A DNA stretch of 64,000 bases from Cephalotus follicularis (lineage: Eukaryota; Streptophyta; Magnoliopsida; Oxalidales; Cephalotaceae), in NCBI GenBank assembly GCA_001972305.1, contig BDDD01000053.1:318266-382265 (forward strand). The letters are read 5' to 3'. Every line of letters begins with the position of its first letter. The stretch's first letter is position 1. The translations under genes were made by a program, and so were the position numbers. The notes beneath the pieces are model-generated. The model was not told the DNA's origin. It worked only from the letters and a program-made list of their open reading frames with translations, and made no database searches. This document shows positions 33,437 to 44,990 of this stretch, in pieces.

Positions 33437-35583
33437 TGATGGAATCGGACAAAACCGAAACCAATGTCAAAATGGACAAAGGGTGTAAAGGGTGTAGAAT
33501 AAAACTTAAACATACAATCATGGCAGCGGAATAACACCCTATATAACAAAACTAGTCCATAATCACACGTCCACAGATCACATGGATCACCACAGCATCT
33601 ACTAAATTGAATTGGTGTCACCATTGCATCCAATGGTGACACACAAGCATGGCAAGAAGAAGAGAGACCAAAGATTATACCAGTGGGTGAAGGCTCCTTC
33701 TTTCTTTGCCACTACAAGCTTGAGTAGATTCCCTTTGATATTCTCCAAGCCTCAGGAACAACAGACAATCCTTCCAGCAAAAACAAAGTGCTAGAACTCA
33801 CTCTCTCTCTCACTTAACTTAGAAAAGGTAAATTGATATTGACCAATGAAGTCAATGATCAATCCACCCTAGACAAGCTCTTAATTGGTGTATATCAACT
33901 GAAGGGAACACACAATCTGCAGAGAGAATCGAAGATTCTTGCCAAACAAAATTGTCTCAACCTCACATTTCTATTTTCTGCAGAAATGCTTAATACCAAC
34001 CTTCAATTCTCTCTCCCAATCTCACATTCACTTAGGATCATGGCCTTCAATCCCTGGGAGTCCGAAGCCATGATTACCACATTTCTAAAACGTGCAAGAA
34101 CTGGAGATGGTTGCTGGAGATGAGAGAGAAATCATGCCCACGAAATGAGCTCGTGCACAGGCTACACGTTCTACTCAAAGACGTCGACGCCTTCCAAAGG
34201 ACGTCGACGCCCATACAATGTGGAACTAAAGACATCGACGCTTTCTAAAAGACATCGACGTCTTTCCATGAGTTAAGCGTCGACGTCTTTCTAAAAGACA
34301 TCGACGCCTTCTGGCCAGTGAAGCATAAAGAGTCTAACTCTTTTAGTGTTCTCATGTACCCTTCCAATATTGGTTAAGTAAGATCAAGCATATGTGTTTC
34401 CACAAAATGTAAAATCCACACAACCGATATTTGACACCAAGACTTAATATGTCTAACATATTAAAGATCCAATCATTATAAGGCAGGGACCCTTTAAAAT
34501 CTTGGTTAGAACGAGAGGTGTTCATAAATTACCAATATACCCCTAGGGTTCGGTTTAGCCATTCTAAATGATCCCCGACCATTTAAATGCTTTCAGAACA
34601 ATATCTAATATTATTCAGATGGAAAATTAATCTAATTAATTTTCCCACACCTCATAACCAAGATTTTCTAAGTCGTCGGTTCGCGTGCACTATAATCCCT
34701 TGTCATACTTGGCCCCGATTGAGGTCTAGGGTAATGATATGTGTCAACCCTAGATAGTACCTCAATGGCTAGAATATCTGATCATTACTAGGACCTTTGG
34801 TAAACTCTCCAGAAATCTAATTTCCAGTCTACCTCAACCTTGGCCAAGGATTTCATAAGTCCGTAGTATAATCAGATCATAATAGGACCGATCACCTTCG
34901 CTCAGGTGTGACAATCCCATATTGCGCACTCACTTATATTCGTATAGATTCAATCATATCCAAAGACCACCCGATTGCCAGCCCTGCGTAAGGACTAGGT
35001 AAGGTGGAGATTAAAGCATAACCGTCTCCATACAATATAGAGTAGTCGCTCAGGTCTAAGGATCAGACGAGTTAAAGAACTCGCTAAGTGATAATCACTT
35101 ATACACAACCGCAACAAGTAGGAGTCACTACTGACACGAGAATAACGACTATCTAAATAGTGTCTCCTACGCGGGTCTTGTTCAGTGTACACACTCGTAG
35201 CGCGCACCCCGTATTTGCCCTAGTGTCCAACACAGATGGTATAGTGAGAGAATCCATCCCCCGATTCCATGAGAAGGCAACATACGCGCAAGTCTATCCG
35301 GTTCACTAATGCACACAAAGTGAACCTATGACTTGGAACAAGTTTGACAAAAGGAATAAGGTAACCAGTCTCACAGCCTTCATGCCAGGCATCCAACCTT
35401 ATGTCAGGGCATCACTAGTATAAGTAGGTAATTATTAAACTACTTCAATTATGTGATAAAATACAAGTGATATAGCCATAACAAATTAGCACGCATCATA
35501 TATAAGGAAAAAGATTGTTCCATCCATGGTAAGATATAATATGACAACCCATCTAATGGCTTGTCGGGTCACTATATCTAACA
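33437..35583 (-). repeat. Full 5' LTR of Cop-1 (copy C)
   Basis: 2,147 bp. On the minus strand it starts TGTTAGATATAGTGACCCG, with TATATATG about 70 bp in. It is the only complete LTR of the element. Segment 33711-34224 carries adenine at 22 of 23 sites that vary between copies A, B and C. Confidence 0.9.
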
Positions 35584-35588
35584 GGGTC

Positions 35589-37732
35589 GTGCCTGCAACC
35601 ACGGATAGGTTGATAGATCCCAGAGGGTGGATCTTCTCGCCCGCAAAGCCAACCAGTGGGGTCTTTACGGGCTTTAGCTGGTCTGCCGGTATCCTCAGCT
35701 GATCAAATGCGTGTTTGTATAGGATATCGGCCGAGCTGCCACAGTCAATAAGGATTCTCTTCATGGTGAAGAGTTCCACCAGTAGAGTTACCACCACTGG
35801 GTCATCGTGAGGGAGACGTACTCCATCATAGTCTTCCTCCGAGAAGGTTATTACCTCCTCGTCTCCACCAGTTTTGAGCCTTTTGTTGTGATGGACTTGT
35901 TGCATAGCAAGGGACTGTCTCCCATAGGCCTTTCTTACATTTTTGTGGTGGCCACCAGACGCGATCCCCCCCAGAGATGGTGTGAATGACTCCTCTGGGT
36001 TGCTGCTGCTCCTGTCGCTCCTCTTGTTGCCGACGAGCCTCTTCTCTTCTCTGCTCCCTCCTTCCTTGTGGAGCATCTCTGTCCACATACTTGCACAGAT
36101 GTCCCTTTCTGATTAGGTCCTCAATCTGATTTTTCAGCTGCCTGCACTCCTCTGTATCGTGTCCATGGTCACGAGGGTACTGACAGTACTTCTCAACGTT
36201 CCTGTTCTCTGTCGGGGACCTCAACTTCTCAGGCCACTGGAAAAGGGACTTTGTCTTGCTCCACAGCAAGTATCCTGGTACGTGTGTCCAGGAGGGGGGC
36301 AAAAATGTTGTAAGATGGGATTGGAACCCCTCCCCTGGATGAACCCTCACGTCTGGAGAGTTTATGACTAAGGTCTTCCTTGGTCAATTCAGACCTTTCC
36401 TTCCTCTTCTCTTTCCTCTCGGGAGCATTTCGTGAATGCTCCCGTTCCTCCTCCTGATGGCCAGACCGAGCGGTCTTTTGCTTCGTAGCCGCCATCTCTT
36501 CCTCGGCAATGATATATCTCTGCTCTCTTTAGCAGGTCTGCCATGTCTGTCGCGGGCCTCTTCAAGAGAGAGAAGGTGAAGGATGAGTTATTCCTTAGCC
36601 CGCTGTTCAAAGCTGCCAGTGCAAAGGATGGCTCCAAATCCTTCACTGTGAGATATTCCCTGTTGAATCTGGTGAGGTAATTCCTCAGCGACTCATCTTT
36701 GCCCTGTACCACATTGATCAAGTGGGTAGAGTTCCTCCTCTGCGTGGTGCTGTTGAGAAACTTGGTTACGAACAGTTCCGTAAACTGATCGAAGTTCTCC
36801 ACCAAATTCTTCATCAAGGTTAAATACCATGACTGGGCAGCTCCAGTCAAGGTTGCTGGGAATCCTCGGCACAGCATAGCGTCCGAGGCCTGGTACATCC
36901 ACATTGCTTGAATGTAAGAGCGTACGTGCTGGATGGGGTCCGTGGACCCATCGTACTTATCAAGGCTGGGGTAGCGAAACCCGCTGGGGACTTGCTCCGC
37001 CATGATCTCGGACGTGAAGGGGTGGGCGCTAATGTTTCGCACATCGGATAGATGCCCCCTGTGCTGTTCCACTCCTCGGAACCTTCTTTCCTACTCTGCA
37101 AGCCTTCTATCCACTGCTTGCTCCACATCCTCTATGTTCCTAGCCCTGCTAGAAACATGTGACCCTCCAGTCGCTGAGGCTGGGGGGTCGACCCTGCTTC
37201 CTCGTGCTGTGCCAGCTCTACGCAGAGCATTGGAGCGCACTTGTGCCTCCTCTGCTCCCCTGGCTTCCTGCCGAGAATCCACGTCCATGGCCAGGTGCTG
37301 AGGATGCACTCTCCTGGGATCGTTGGGGTGATCCCGGGCAGTCGAGGACTCTGCCCTCTGAGATGCATTGATCTCAGGTCTCCTTCCCAGGGGAATGTTG
37401 TCCCCTGACCGCCTAAGGGGAGGTTCGTTTCCCCTCGACGGGTTTCGCCTGGCACCCCGTAGGTGCCGTATCTCCACCTCTGGTCTGCTGGGACCAGAAA
37501 CTCCTCGGACCACATGCTAGACGGGCCCGACTTGTTGCTGTTGGTTGGCTAACGTTGTGACCAACAGATCAGTGATTCGCTCCATTCCCTGGAGGAGTTG
37601 ATTAAGCTGCTCCCCTGTGACGGGAGCTTGTTCTTGGGCCACTGCTTGGAATTCTTCAGGGGGAGGAGTCGTGACCTCCTATTGCTGACTGCCTGTGGCC
37701 CCAAACTGGTTGTTATTCTTCCTCGGAGGCAT
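35589..37732 (-). pseudogene. Tat-2 gag-protease, with stops and frameshifts
   Basis: It starts at the ATG 37732 (MPPRKNNNQFGATG). The Gag core is at 37072-36530: PSLDKYDGSTDPIQHVRSYI, LTGAAQSWYLTL, FVTKFLNSTTQRRNSTHLIN. A frameshift near 36530 is followed by a charged linker and VEKYCQYPRDHGHDTEECRQ. The protease segment follows (HDDPVVVTLLVELFTMKRIL, then IDCGSSADILYKHAFDQL) with stops and shifts at several points. Gag forms the particle and protease cleaves the polyprotein. The protease-RT linker is cut by Cop-1 and resumes at 24668. Confidence 0.88.
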
Positions 37733-37757
37733 GATTAACACTGACTTTTTGCTGCGT

Positions 37758-37775
37758 TTCCCACAGACGGCGCCA
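37758..37775 (-). other. Primer binding site of Tat-2
   Basis: Minus-strand TGGCGCCGTCTGTGGGAA, two bases from the LTR. A TGGCGCC-starting PBS is usual in the Tat/Athila group; I do not assign the tRNA. Confidence 0.85.
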
Positions 37776-37777
37776 AC

Positions 37778-38643
37778 TGTTGATGCAAAAATCCTTTCCT
37801 CAACAGTACCCCACGTGTAAGGGCTTGATTTGTTTAAGGAAATGCTGCTATAGTGCTCCGAGGAAAAGGTGGTAGATGGCTGTTACTACTTTCCCTGCAC
37901 AGAGGAACAAATACGTTGAAGGTCCAGGAGGTTGTTCTCCCGGGGACACCCCGACGCTCAAGTTAGGCCTTTGCACAGTGAAAATAAGGTTCTTTACAGA
38001 GTAAAAATGGTTGACCTTTGATATGTGTTTGATTCTTGTATTTATAGGGCTGGTTTGTAACTGTCTGAGCGTGAAATGCGGAGGTGATAGCTATCCTCTA
38101 AGGAAATGCCGAGGATCTCGGGATTTCCCTTATCTCCACCTGCTACTTTCCTCCTATGATGTTTATCATATCTTATCTTTCCATATAGGAAGAGGAGGAT
38201 CCCTAGAATTTAGGATGACTTCATGGCCTTATTCCTTAAATGAGGAGGAGACCCTCTGCAACAGGGCTGCCGAGGAGGCGAGCCATAGTGATGTTGCTGA
38301 GGTAGTCAGCCCCTTGCTTCAAGGTCTTCAACGTCTAGAGTTTCTCCATAGACTTGTGCTTGAAGTGGGTGGTCTTCTGCTATGTAGCCGAGGAGGTTCT
38401 CGGCACTGATGCTTCAGAGGGGGTTCTCGGCCCTGATGCCGAGGAGGGTAGTCTTTGCGTAGCAAACACGGGGTGACTCCTCGGCACCTATGCCAAGGAG
38501 GAATTCTTCACATGTTATTGTTTTCGCAGTTAATAAGCTTCCTCTGACTAAAGTTCGTACGAACTTCGAAACTCTTGGACACTTGGCTGTGTCTGCACAG
38601 GACACGTGTCATTTTTGGTTTAATTCAATTTTTCCCCATATCA
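37778..38643 (-). repeat. 5' LTR of Tat-2
   Basis: 866 bp, TGTTGATGCA ... CCCCATATCA on the plus strand, followed by TSD CAAAC. It shows the uninterrupted target of the CACTA (GAACTTCGAAAC near 38565). Confidence 0.93.
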
Positions 38644-38648
38644 CAAAC

Positions 38649-38718
38649 CATTCAAAAAATTGTCTCCAACTTCTTTTCTTTAACTGCTTCAAACTCATCC
38701 TGATTCGTTTGCCATCAT
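38649..38718. other. Host DNA between Tat-2 and Gyp-2
   Basis: 70 bp with nothing recognisable. The five bases before Gyp-2 are ATCAT (38714-38718), the expected TSD. Confidence 0.6.
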
Positions 38719-40157
38719 TATAACGCCCGAGTTTTTTTCACAAAATGTAATATTACAATTTTAATGTAATATTATTATATAATTTATGAGAATAGTAAAA
38801 TTTCAGATTTTGATGATGTTTTCTCTTTTATAAAGTCGAATTTCGAAAGAGGAATATAAGGAAATGTTCAAGGCATTTCGTATTGAAGCCGAAATTATGC
38901 TGCCTAAAATGGTTAATAAAGCCTATTTTTAATGCGTGACAGCAAAGACCAGTATTCGCATTATTATTACGGTTATTTTCTTGGCGGTTGGATTAATTAA
39001 TATCGTAATTCGCGGAATAATCAGCACCCAGACCTAAATATTTGGGGATAAAATGCTAAGAAGGAAGCTTAAAGAATTAAAAAGAAAGAGGAAAAATTAA
39101 TAAAAGAGAGAAAGAGAGACACGGGAGCATCATGCGCCTATGCAAAAGAAAGACGTGAGAGAGAGAGAGAGAGAGATGCAGCGAGAGAGACAGCGGGAGA
39201 GAAAGGGAGAGCGGGTGCCAGAGAAGACGCCGGAGCCAGCCACCTGACTGGGAGAGCACGGCGGTCAGCCCAGGACCTCAAGCTGACGGTAACTCCTCCT
39301 TCATCTTCCTTTTTTTCCTTCTTTTTCTCTTCTTTTTCCCCGATGTTTTCGCCTCTGTCGTGCGTTTCATCACCGGTTAACGTCGCAGATGGTGCCGGTC
39401 TTCATCTAGAAGGCTAGATCTGCCCGTTTTGACCACTGTTGAGGCGCCATTCTGCCGAAACCGCCGGATTCAAACTGTTGAGTTGACTCAGCGAACCTAA
39501 CTCATTGCTGCCTTTGACCGCGCGTTTAGCGTTGAGTCTTGGTCGGTTTAAGGTAGTGAAGTGTTAAACTGGTGAATGTGTGACGTTTTTGGGTGGCGAC
39601 TGGACCTGTTGAGGTCTGACGAGTTGACTCAGTGAGTCACAACTTGCTGCCACTGGTGACACGACGTTCGGCGCCGATTCACGGAGAGTCTTGAGCAGTT
39701 ATGTGTAGACCATTCAATGTGGAACCCGTTTATGGGTGTTTCACAAGCTGGGTGAGTTGGCCGGAATCCGACCGGCGTTTCGGTGAAGTCAATGTTTTGT
39801 GTGCGCTGATCGTAATGAGAACGTGTTGTATATGCAGTGTAAATAAAGAGTGTCTTTGGGCTGTGGACCTTGAAGAGGTGGACTGTGATTCCTAACTTGG
39901 AATTCCAGGTAGGGGTAATAGTAGGGGTTATATAACTGCATATTTGAGTTCAAAAATAGTGAGTGCTCATTTGATGAAATGCATGGTTTATGGATTATGA
40001 ATTGTGTGATTGGTGTTAGGGTTGCTATGAGTAATTAACCTGCCATGCATGTTGTGTTTTACAATGATTGTGTATTGAATGGCATGTGTTGTATGCCTTG
40101 AATTCTATTGGTTTTGAGACGTGTTGAAGGAACCGTGTTTTGGTTCGCTTAACTGTC

Positions 40158-40400
40158 AACGCTTAGGAAAGAAGCGTCGATGCTATGGGCTGTTATACGG
40201 GGAATGAACTCTGTTTTCGTGATACACGTCGACGCTTTGAGAAAAACGTCGACACCATGATTCGTTGTGTGTGAATCGACACGTGTAGCTTTGACGCCCG
40301 AGGTTCCTACCTCAAAGCGTCGATGCCAAGGGGATAAGCGCCGACGCTTAATGGTCCATGCCTTGAGTGTTGATACCGAAGGGATGAGACGTTGACGCGA
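40158..40400. repeat. GTCGAC palindrome array in Gyp-2 5' LTR
   Basis: Copies of AAGCGTCGACGCTT-type motifs (AAGCGTCGATGC, ACACGTCGACGCTT, AAGCGCCGACGCTT), about 1.45-1.7 kb into the LTR. Confidence 0.8.
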
Positions 40401-41116
40401 ATAGAGCCCGTTTGCATTTTGAGCACATGTTTGCATTGCATATTGTTATGGATTGAAATGTATATAATTGCTAAAGTGTTTATCATTTTAGACAATGGGA
40501 TTATGGTTTTGTTATAACCAATATTTTGTATAAAATGTTATATTACAAAGATTGAAACGAGGTTTCAAATGATTGATACATATTTTGAATAAATATGTTT
40601 TGGCAAGTACTTTATTTTACATAAATTACTTGATGACCGTTTTGGAAATGAACTGCAATATATTGAACGATATGTTTTGATCAAGTAATTATTTTATGAA
40701 TTGCTTGAACTGGATTGTGTTGTGCTGTGATTGCATTATGATATTGCTGTGAGTGTATTGTTATCGTGACTGTGATTGTGATAGAGTGTTGCCGCTAGCG
40801 GGGTAGTGTTGGTACTTAGCCGACGTGCTAGTATCGTGAGTGTTGCCGTTAGCGGGGTAGTGTTGGTACTTGTCGCCGTGCTTATATCGTTACCATGTTC
40901 CGAGTGTTGTTACTCATCACCGTGCTTGTAATGGGGACAATTGTTTGTATTGAGTGTATTGATTGTCTGCCATGACATGTATGATTGTAGCGGAGTGTTG
41001 TTCGTTGTGATGTATTGATTGATTGTTGAGCTTTCCTAGCACCACGGGACAGTTAGCCGTGAGCTTTCCTAGCCTGGGGCTGGTTAGCATCATTGATTGA
41101 TGGATTATGATGGGAA

Positions 41117-41371
41117 TTTCGCATTAGTTACTAAACACAGTGTGGAAATGACCGGATGCTAAACACAGAGTGGAAGCATCCCTGAATGGATTGTTTGTCC
41201 GATGTGACATGATTGATAGATTGTTTGTCCGATGTGACATGATTGATAGATTGTTTGTCCGATGTGACTAATTGATTGTTGTGGCGGTTACTAAACGCAG
41301 AGCGGAAGTAACCGGGTTGCTAAACACAAAGTGGAAGTGACCGGGTGCTAAACACAGAGTGGAAGCATCCC
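41117..41371 (+). repeat. Hairpin array with shared loop in Gyp-2 5' LTR
   Basis: At least five units of the form stem-AAACACAGAGTGGA-stem: GGATGCT/AGCATCC, GGTTACT/AGTAACC, and imperfect GGTTGCT/AGTGACC. Same array type as 45608-46054 on the opposite strand. Confidence 0.8.
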
Positions 41372-42194
41372 AGTTTAGAGTGTTGTCCTTTGTGGCATGA
41401 CTGATCGAGTGATGATCGATTGACTGAGTGATTGTTTGTCCGCCGTGACATGACTGTATTGGATTGGATTGATTTGTCATCTGTGACATGTTTGACTAGA
41501 TTGATGGGTCCGTAGTGACCCGATTGATAATTTGTGTGGTTATTGTCACACCCCGTTTTACAAACAACAATAAAAGTGGTGGCAATCAACAAATAAATCC
41601 GGCTTATGCAATTTACCATAAATTTAAAACTTTCCATATCCATTAACAACTTGCGGAAGAATTTAAATATAAGCCGAATTATAACGTAACATGCATCCCA
41701 TACTACATGCTACAACAATAAACATCATCAAAGTTAACTGCCCACAAACGGAGCGTGAACAATATACATCAATACATCGATTCATTTATTACTGTCACGC
41801 CCCCGATTTTCCAAACAAGACAACATATAAAGCGGTAAGGCAATCAACATAATATAATCCAGCTCATGCAAGTTTACCAATAAATAAAAACCTTAGATAG
41901 CGGAAGCAATAACATAAATGAGCCGAATTTAAACATGCATCACGCATTCCATACTACGTGATGCCCAACAAGTTTATAAAAAACCCAACCTCATTGTCGA
42001 TCGCCCAAAAAAAAAAACGGAGCGTGATAAAATACAGTACGAGATAACAAAATATCCTTTGTTACAATAATCCAAATTACATAATCATTGTTCCATAATC
42101 CAGTACATAAAATAAGAGAGATAACTAAGTCTTCTCTTTAAGTCTCCAGCATGCTCCATATCACATCCACTCCATCAATCTGTTACAGTAGGGG

Positions 42195-42219
42195 TTAGCC
42201 TTTGTCCTCACTCGGCTAA
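42195..42219 (-). repeat. Conserved LTR hairpin TTAGCC-loop-GGCTAA in sLTR-b
   Basis: Reverse-strand copy, identical to 3759-3783. Confidence 0.8.
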
Positions 42220-42529
42220 GTAGAAAAGTTTATGAATACAGTTTAAGGTCAAGGTAATGCGTATCATGAATGAATGCATAGTGATGCAGCATGACATGTA
42301 ATTTTCACAATAATTATATCTCCGTATATACATATAAAAATATATGCATGTTCACCATATAAGTATAACTCATAAGTTATATCAACACAAGCAATGAGTA
42401 TGTCCCAAAAGGAACCAGACAAACAAGTCGTCATAACCGTCGCCACCTCCTGGCCCCAACGTCATGCACACTTACCCCACCCCGTTTGCGAACGGTTTGG
42501 AGCAAGTCCTCCGTATGTTGTTTAGCACG

Positions 42530-42606
42530 ACGGCTAACCCAACAGCAAGTTACTAGCACAGCGGCTGAGTAATCAACAAGTTATTAGCACAGCGGCTAAT
42601 AATCAA
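42530..42606. repeat. Hairpin-forming repeats in sLTR-b
   Basis: Units such as TTATTAGC-ACAGCG-GCTAATAA with 8-bp stems, and related AGTTACTAGCACAGCGGCT. The same family is at 59545-59655 in sLTR-d. Confidence 0.7.
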
Positions 42607-43010
42607 CAAGCACAAGCATTGCACAGTACAAGTCAAACAATAAAATATAATTACTTGATCAAATATATTTGTTTAAAATATATTACTCCGTTCACAAGTT
42701 GTGATAAGTTATAAAACTTAAAACAATACCTTGGATTGCATAACCAATCCTTTAAAACATTTCTCCGTCTTTGGGGATACTTCCCCAGCCATTTCGAAAA
42801 TATATAAATTCATATGTTTGACAAATATACATTTTCGTACAATAATGATTAAAATAATCATGCAAGCTTTTCAAAATGGTTAACACTTTTTAGAAATCAA
42901 CCATAATGCAATTCACAGTAATAATGCAAACATATGCTCAGAATGCACCTAGGGTTGTTGGTAATTAACATAGGCTTATCTCCTTCTCTAAAAGTCCCAT
43001 TTCTGCTGTA

Positions 43011-43062
43011 ACAGTCGATTGTTTTTCCATAACAGTCGGCTGGATCCTTGAGTTAGTCGACT
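43011..43062. repeat. GTCGAC palindromes in sLTR-b, left of the nested LTR
   Basis: CAGTCGATTG, CAGTCGGCTG and AGTCGACTG. It continues as 44313-44475 on the other side of the nested LTR. Confidence 0.8.
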
Positions 43063-43183
43063 GTTCTGTTGAAGCTGAGTCTCAATCTTAAGTTTTAATG
43101 ATTACAAATTTGCATTTAATAAGTTTACTTGATGTGCAAGATATTAGAAAGCTTCACAAAAGGCAAAAATCAACTGTAAGGAA

Positions 43184-43682
43184 AAGACATCGACCTTTAT
43201 TGCAAAAGACATCGACGCCTTTGACCCAGCAAAGTTACAGGTCGAAAATGGCTGAAGACATCGATCCTTACAAGCAAAGACATCGACGTCCGTACAAAAG
43301 ACATCGATCCCTTTCAAGAAGACATCGACGTCTTGAGCCACCAAAGTTACAGGTCGAATTTGATTGATCACATCGATCCTTGTTCCAGAGGACATCGACC
43401 TCAGACCAAAGACATCGATCCCTTTCCTAAGACATCGACGTCTTTCTAAACCATCTGCCAAAGCTAGAAAAGACATCGACCCTTGAAGAAGAAGTCGATG
43501 TGATGCTCATGCCTGGACAGATTCCCAGCAAAGACATCGACGCCTATAAAAAGACATCGACGTCTTTTTAAATGTTTGACCCGGGAATTCAGGAACGGCT
43601 AGTTAACTCACTTACAACGGCTAGTAACAGTCAAAGACATCGACGCCTTTCTAAAGACATCGACGTCTTTCTGCCAGCAGAG
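43184..43682. repeat. GTCGAC-type palindrome array in the Sirevirus-like solo LTR
   Basis: About 17 copies of GACATCGACGTCTTT or GACATCGATCC, some in facing pairs, ending about 80 bp before the TATA box, so inside U3. Confidence 0.88.
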
Positions 43683-43761
43683 ACAAAAACAAAGTTGCAT
43701 CAACACATTTTTATATCCAAAATGCCCAAGACTTTTGCAACGGCTATAATCTGAAGAAAGC

Positions 43762-43769
43762 TATATATA
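43762..43769 (+). promoter_or_regulatory. TATA box of the Sirevirus-like solo LTR
   Basis: GCTATATATAGAGG, with the palindrome array directly upstream. Confidence 0.7.
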
Positions 43770-44312
43770 GAGGTCAAGAAACAAGATTTAAGTGACTAGG
43801 AAAGACTTTGATCATCTAACATCCAAGCTAAACTTGCACATCTATAAGAGAAAGACATCAAGCTTTTGTTTACACTTTCATATCCAACCTTTGAGAGGTT
43901 ACTTGTAAACACATACTATCTTTACAAATCCTTCATTGTAAAAAGGGTGTTAAAACCCTTGGTGAGAATTTAGATGGGAGTGAACCCTTGTAAGGTGTTT
44001 AATTGCTTTGCACCCGGAACCCAAAATCAAGTGTAAGGTGGTTTGCTTTGATTTGCACCCGTAAGCCGAAAATCAAAGGTTGCTAGTGGTATCTAGTGGA
44101 ATCTCAAGGGGTTCTTGAGAAAGTGGACGTAGGCACGGATTTTGCCGAACCACTATAAATTCGTTTTCGCACACTCTATCCCTTATCTCTTTACTTATTA
44201 TTGTATTACTTGTTCTTGTGTGCTTGTTTATGTTCATAGATTAATTTGTTAATTCCGCGAACAAATTCATCTCTTTAAAGGTTGCCATATAGGTCCCAAC
44301 ATGTTCTTCCCA

Positions 44313-44475
44313 AGCAGTCGACTTGTTCATCACGAGTATTCGGCAGTCGACTGTCTTCCTTCGACAGTTGACTGTTCTGGGTAAAAACACATGCACAGTC
44401 GACTGTTCTTACATGGTAGTCGACTGGATGTTTGAGTAGTCGACTGTGTTACTTGAACAGTCGGCTGTTCTGGGT
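44313..44475. repeat. GTCGAC palindromes in sLTR-b, cluster 2
   Basis: Seven copies of CAGTCGACTG and AGTCGACTGT. Confidence 0.85.
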
Positions 44476-44877
44476 TGGACAGTAATAATAAATCACTTCT
44501 AAACCATTCAACAAGCAATTGAAACATGTTCACACGTATTTAAACCACAAAACATCACCAGTAATCATATCCTGGTCTAAACATAACTCAATTCATGCAT
44601 TGTATTCTGTTTTCATCATAATTCAAAAGAAATCCAAATATGGCATTGCATGAAAGCCAATCCAATTCTCCATTCAAAATCAATGTGAATATCAGGTTAT
44701 TCATTAATCAGTAACCATAACCTTAACACAGAAATCCATAGTCAACAACTACACCATTCAAATACCATTACTCTTAAACTTAAAATGCATGCATAATATT
44801 CTCTACCACTACCCCTACCTTTGATTTCAAGTTAGAAATCGAAAGTCCACCTCTTTGAGGCTGCTTCGCCTGGTAGT

Positions 44878-44990
44878 CTGTTGCCAAGTGTCACGACAGT
44901 TGGCCAGTCGGCTGGTTCCTCACGCCAGTCGATTGCCACTCCCTTTAGTCCAACAGTCGGCTGGTGTATTGCACCAGTCGGCTGTCCAAG
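44878..44990. repeat. GTCGAC palindromes in sLTR-b, cluster 1
   Basis: Five copies such as CCAGTCGGCTGG and CCAGTCGATTGCC, 160-270 bp from the LTR start, the same offset as in sLTR-a. Confidence 0.82.

Larger units (their letters stand above)
27589..34452. repeat. 3,432-bp tandem duplication inside Cop-1
   Basis: Unit 1 is 27589-31020 and unit 2 is 31021-34452. Each holds the gag N-terminal part, the leader, PBS and the first 1,016 bp of the LTR. In the non-LTR 2.4 kb I found two differences (27638 G against 31070 T; 27686 G against 31118 A), which makes the event recent. The LTR parts differ at 15 sites. Confidence 0.92.
24669..35583 (-). mobile_element. Cop-1: rearranged Ty1/copia retrotransposon nested in Tat-2
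   Basis: 10,915 bp, TGATGGAATC ... TATATCTAACA on the plus strand. TSD GGGCC (24664-24668) and GGGTC (35584-35588) differ by one C-to-T at a CpG; the empty site reads GGGGCCGTGCC in Tat-1. Right to left: 5' LTR (33437-35583), PBS, a duplicated gag/leader block, a second PBS with an LTR fragment (30005-31020), leader, gag-protease-integrase (28170-26376), and a truncated 3' LTR (24669-26375). The rest of integrase, all of RT/RNase H, the PPT and the first 439 bp of the 3' LTR are deleted. A 3,432-bp tandem duplication spans 27589-34452. Confidence 0.9.
13083..38643 (-). mobile_element. Tat-2: complete Tat-lineage Ty3/gypsy retrotransposon with nested insertions
   Basis: A perfect 5-bp TSD CAAAC at 13078-13082 and 38644-38648 defines both ends. 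Right to left: 5' LTR (37778-38643), PBS, gag-protease (37732-35589), pol with RT, two RNases H and integrase (24668-21155), an antisense spliced gene (17617-19971), PPT and 3' LTR (13083-17002). Removing the CACTA (3,044 bp) and Cop-1 (10,915 bp) leaves about 11.6 kb. The dual RNase H and the antisense ORF between pol and the 3' LTR are established marks of the Tat group (for example Grande and Retand). Confidence 0.93.
38719..41543 (+). repeat. 5' LTR of Gyp-2, first part
   Basis: 2,825 bp up to the TSD GTTAT (41539-41543) of Gyp-3; with 54314-54882 the LTR is 3,394 bp. It contains a GA microsatellite near 39160, degenerate GAGTTGACTCAG motifs near 39480 and 39622, GTCGAC palindromes at 40158-40400 and a short hairpin array at 41117-41371. 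Confidence 0.88.
43067..44301 (+). mobile_element. Sirevirus-like solo LTR inside sLTR-b
   Basis: 1,235 bp, TGTTGAAGCTGAG ... GGTCCCAACA, with TSD TGTTC (43062-43066 and 44302-44306). Its first 100 bp match the reverse complement of 63177-63080, the LTR of the Sirevirus-like element at the window end. A TATA box TATATATA is at 43762-43769, and an array of AAAGACRTCGAYGTCTTT palindromes fills most of the region upstream of it. Confidence 0.88.

Noticed and set aside
33711-34224. Claim of a true diversity-generating retroelement
   Set aside because: There is no DGR-type reverse transcriptase, accessory gene or coding variable repeat; the segment is noncoding LTR. Only the substitution pattern is reported.
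38644-38645. LTR of Tat-2 ending in ...ATCACA
   Set aside because: The TSD CAAAC and the PPT junction at 17002/17003 place the end two bases earlier, at ...TATCA.
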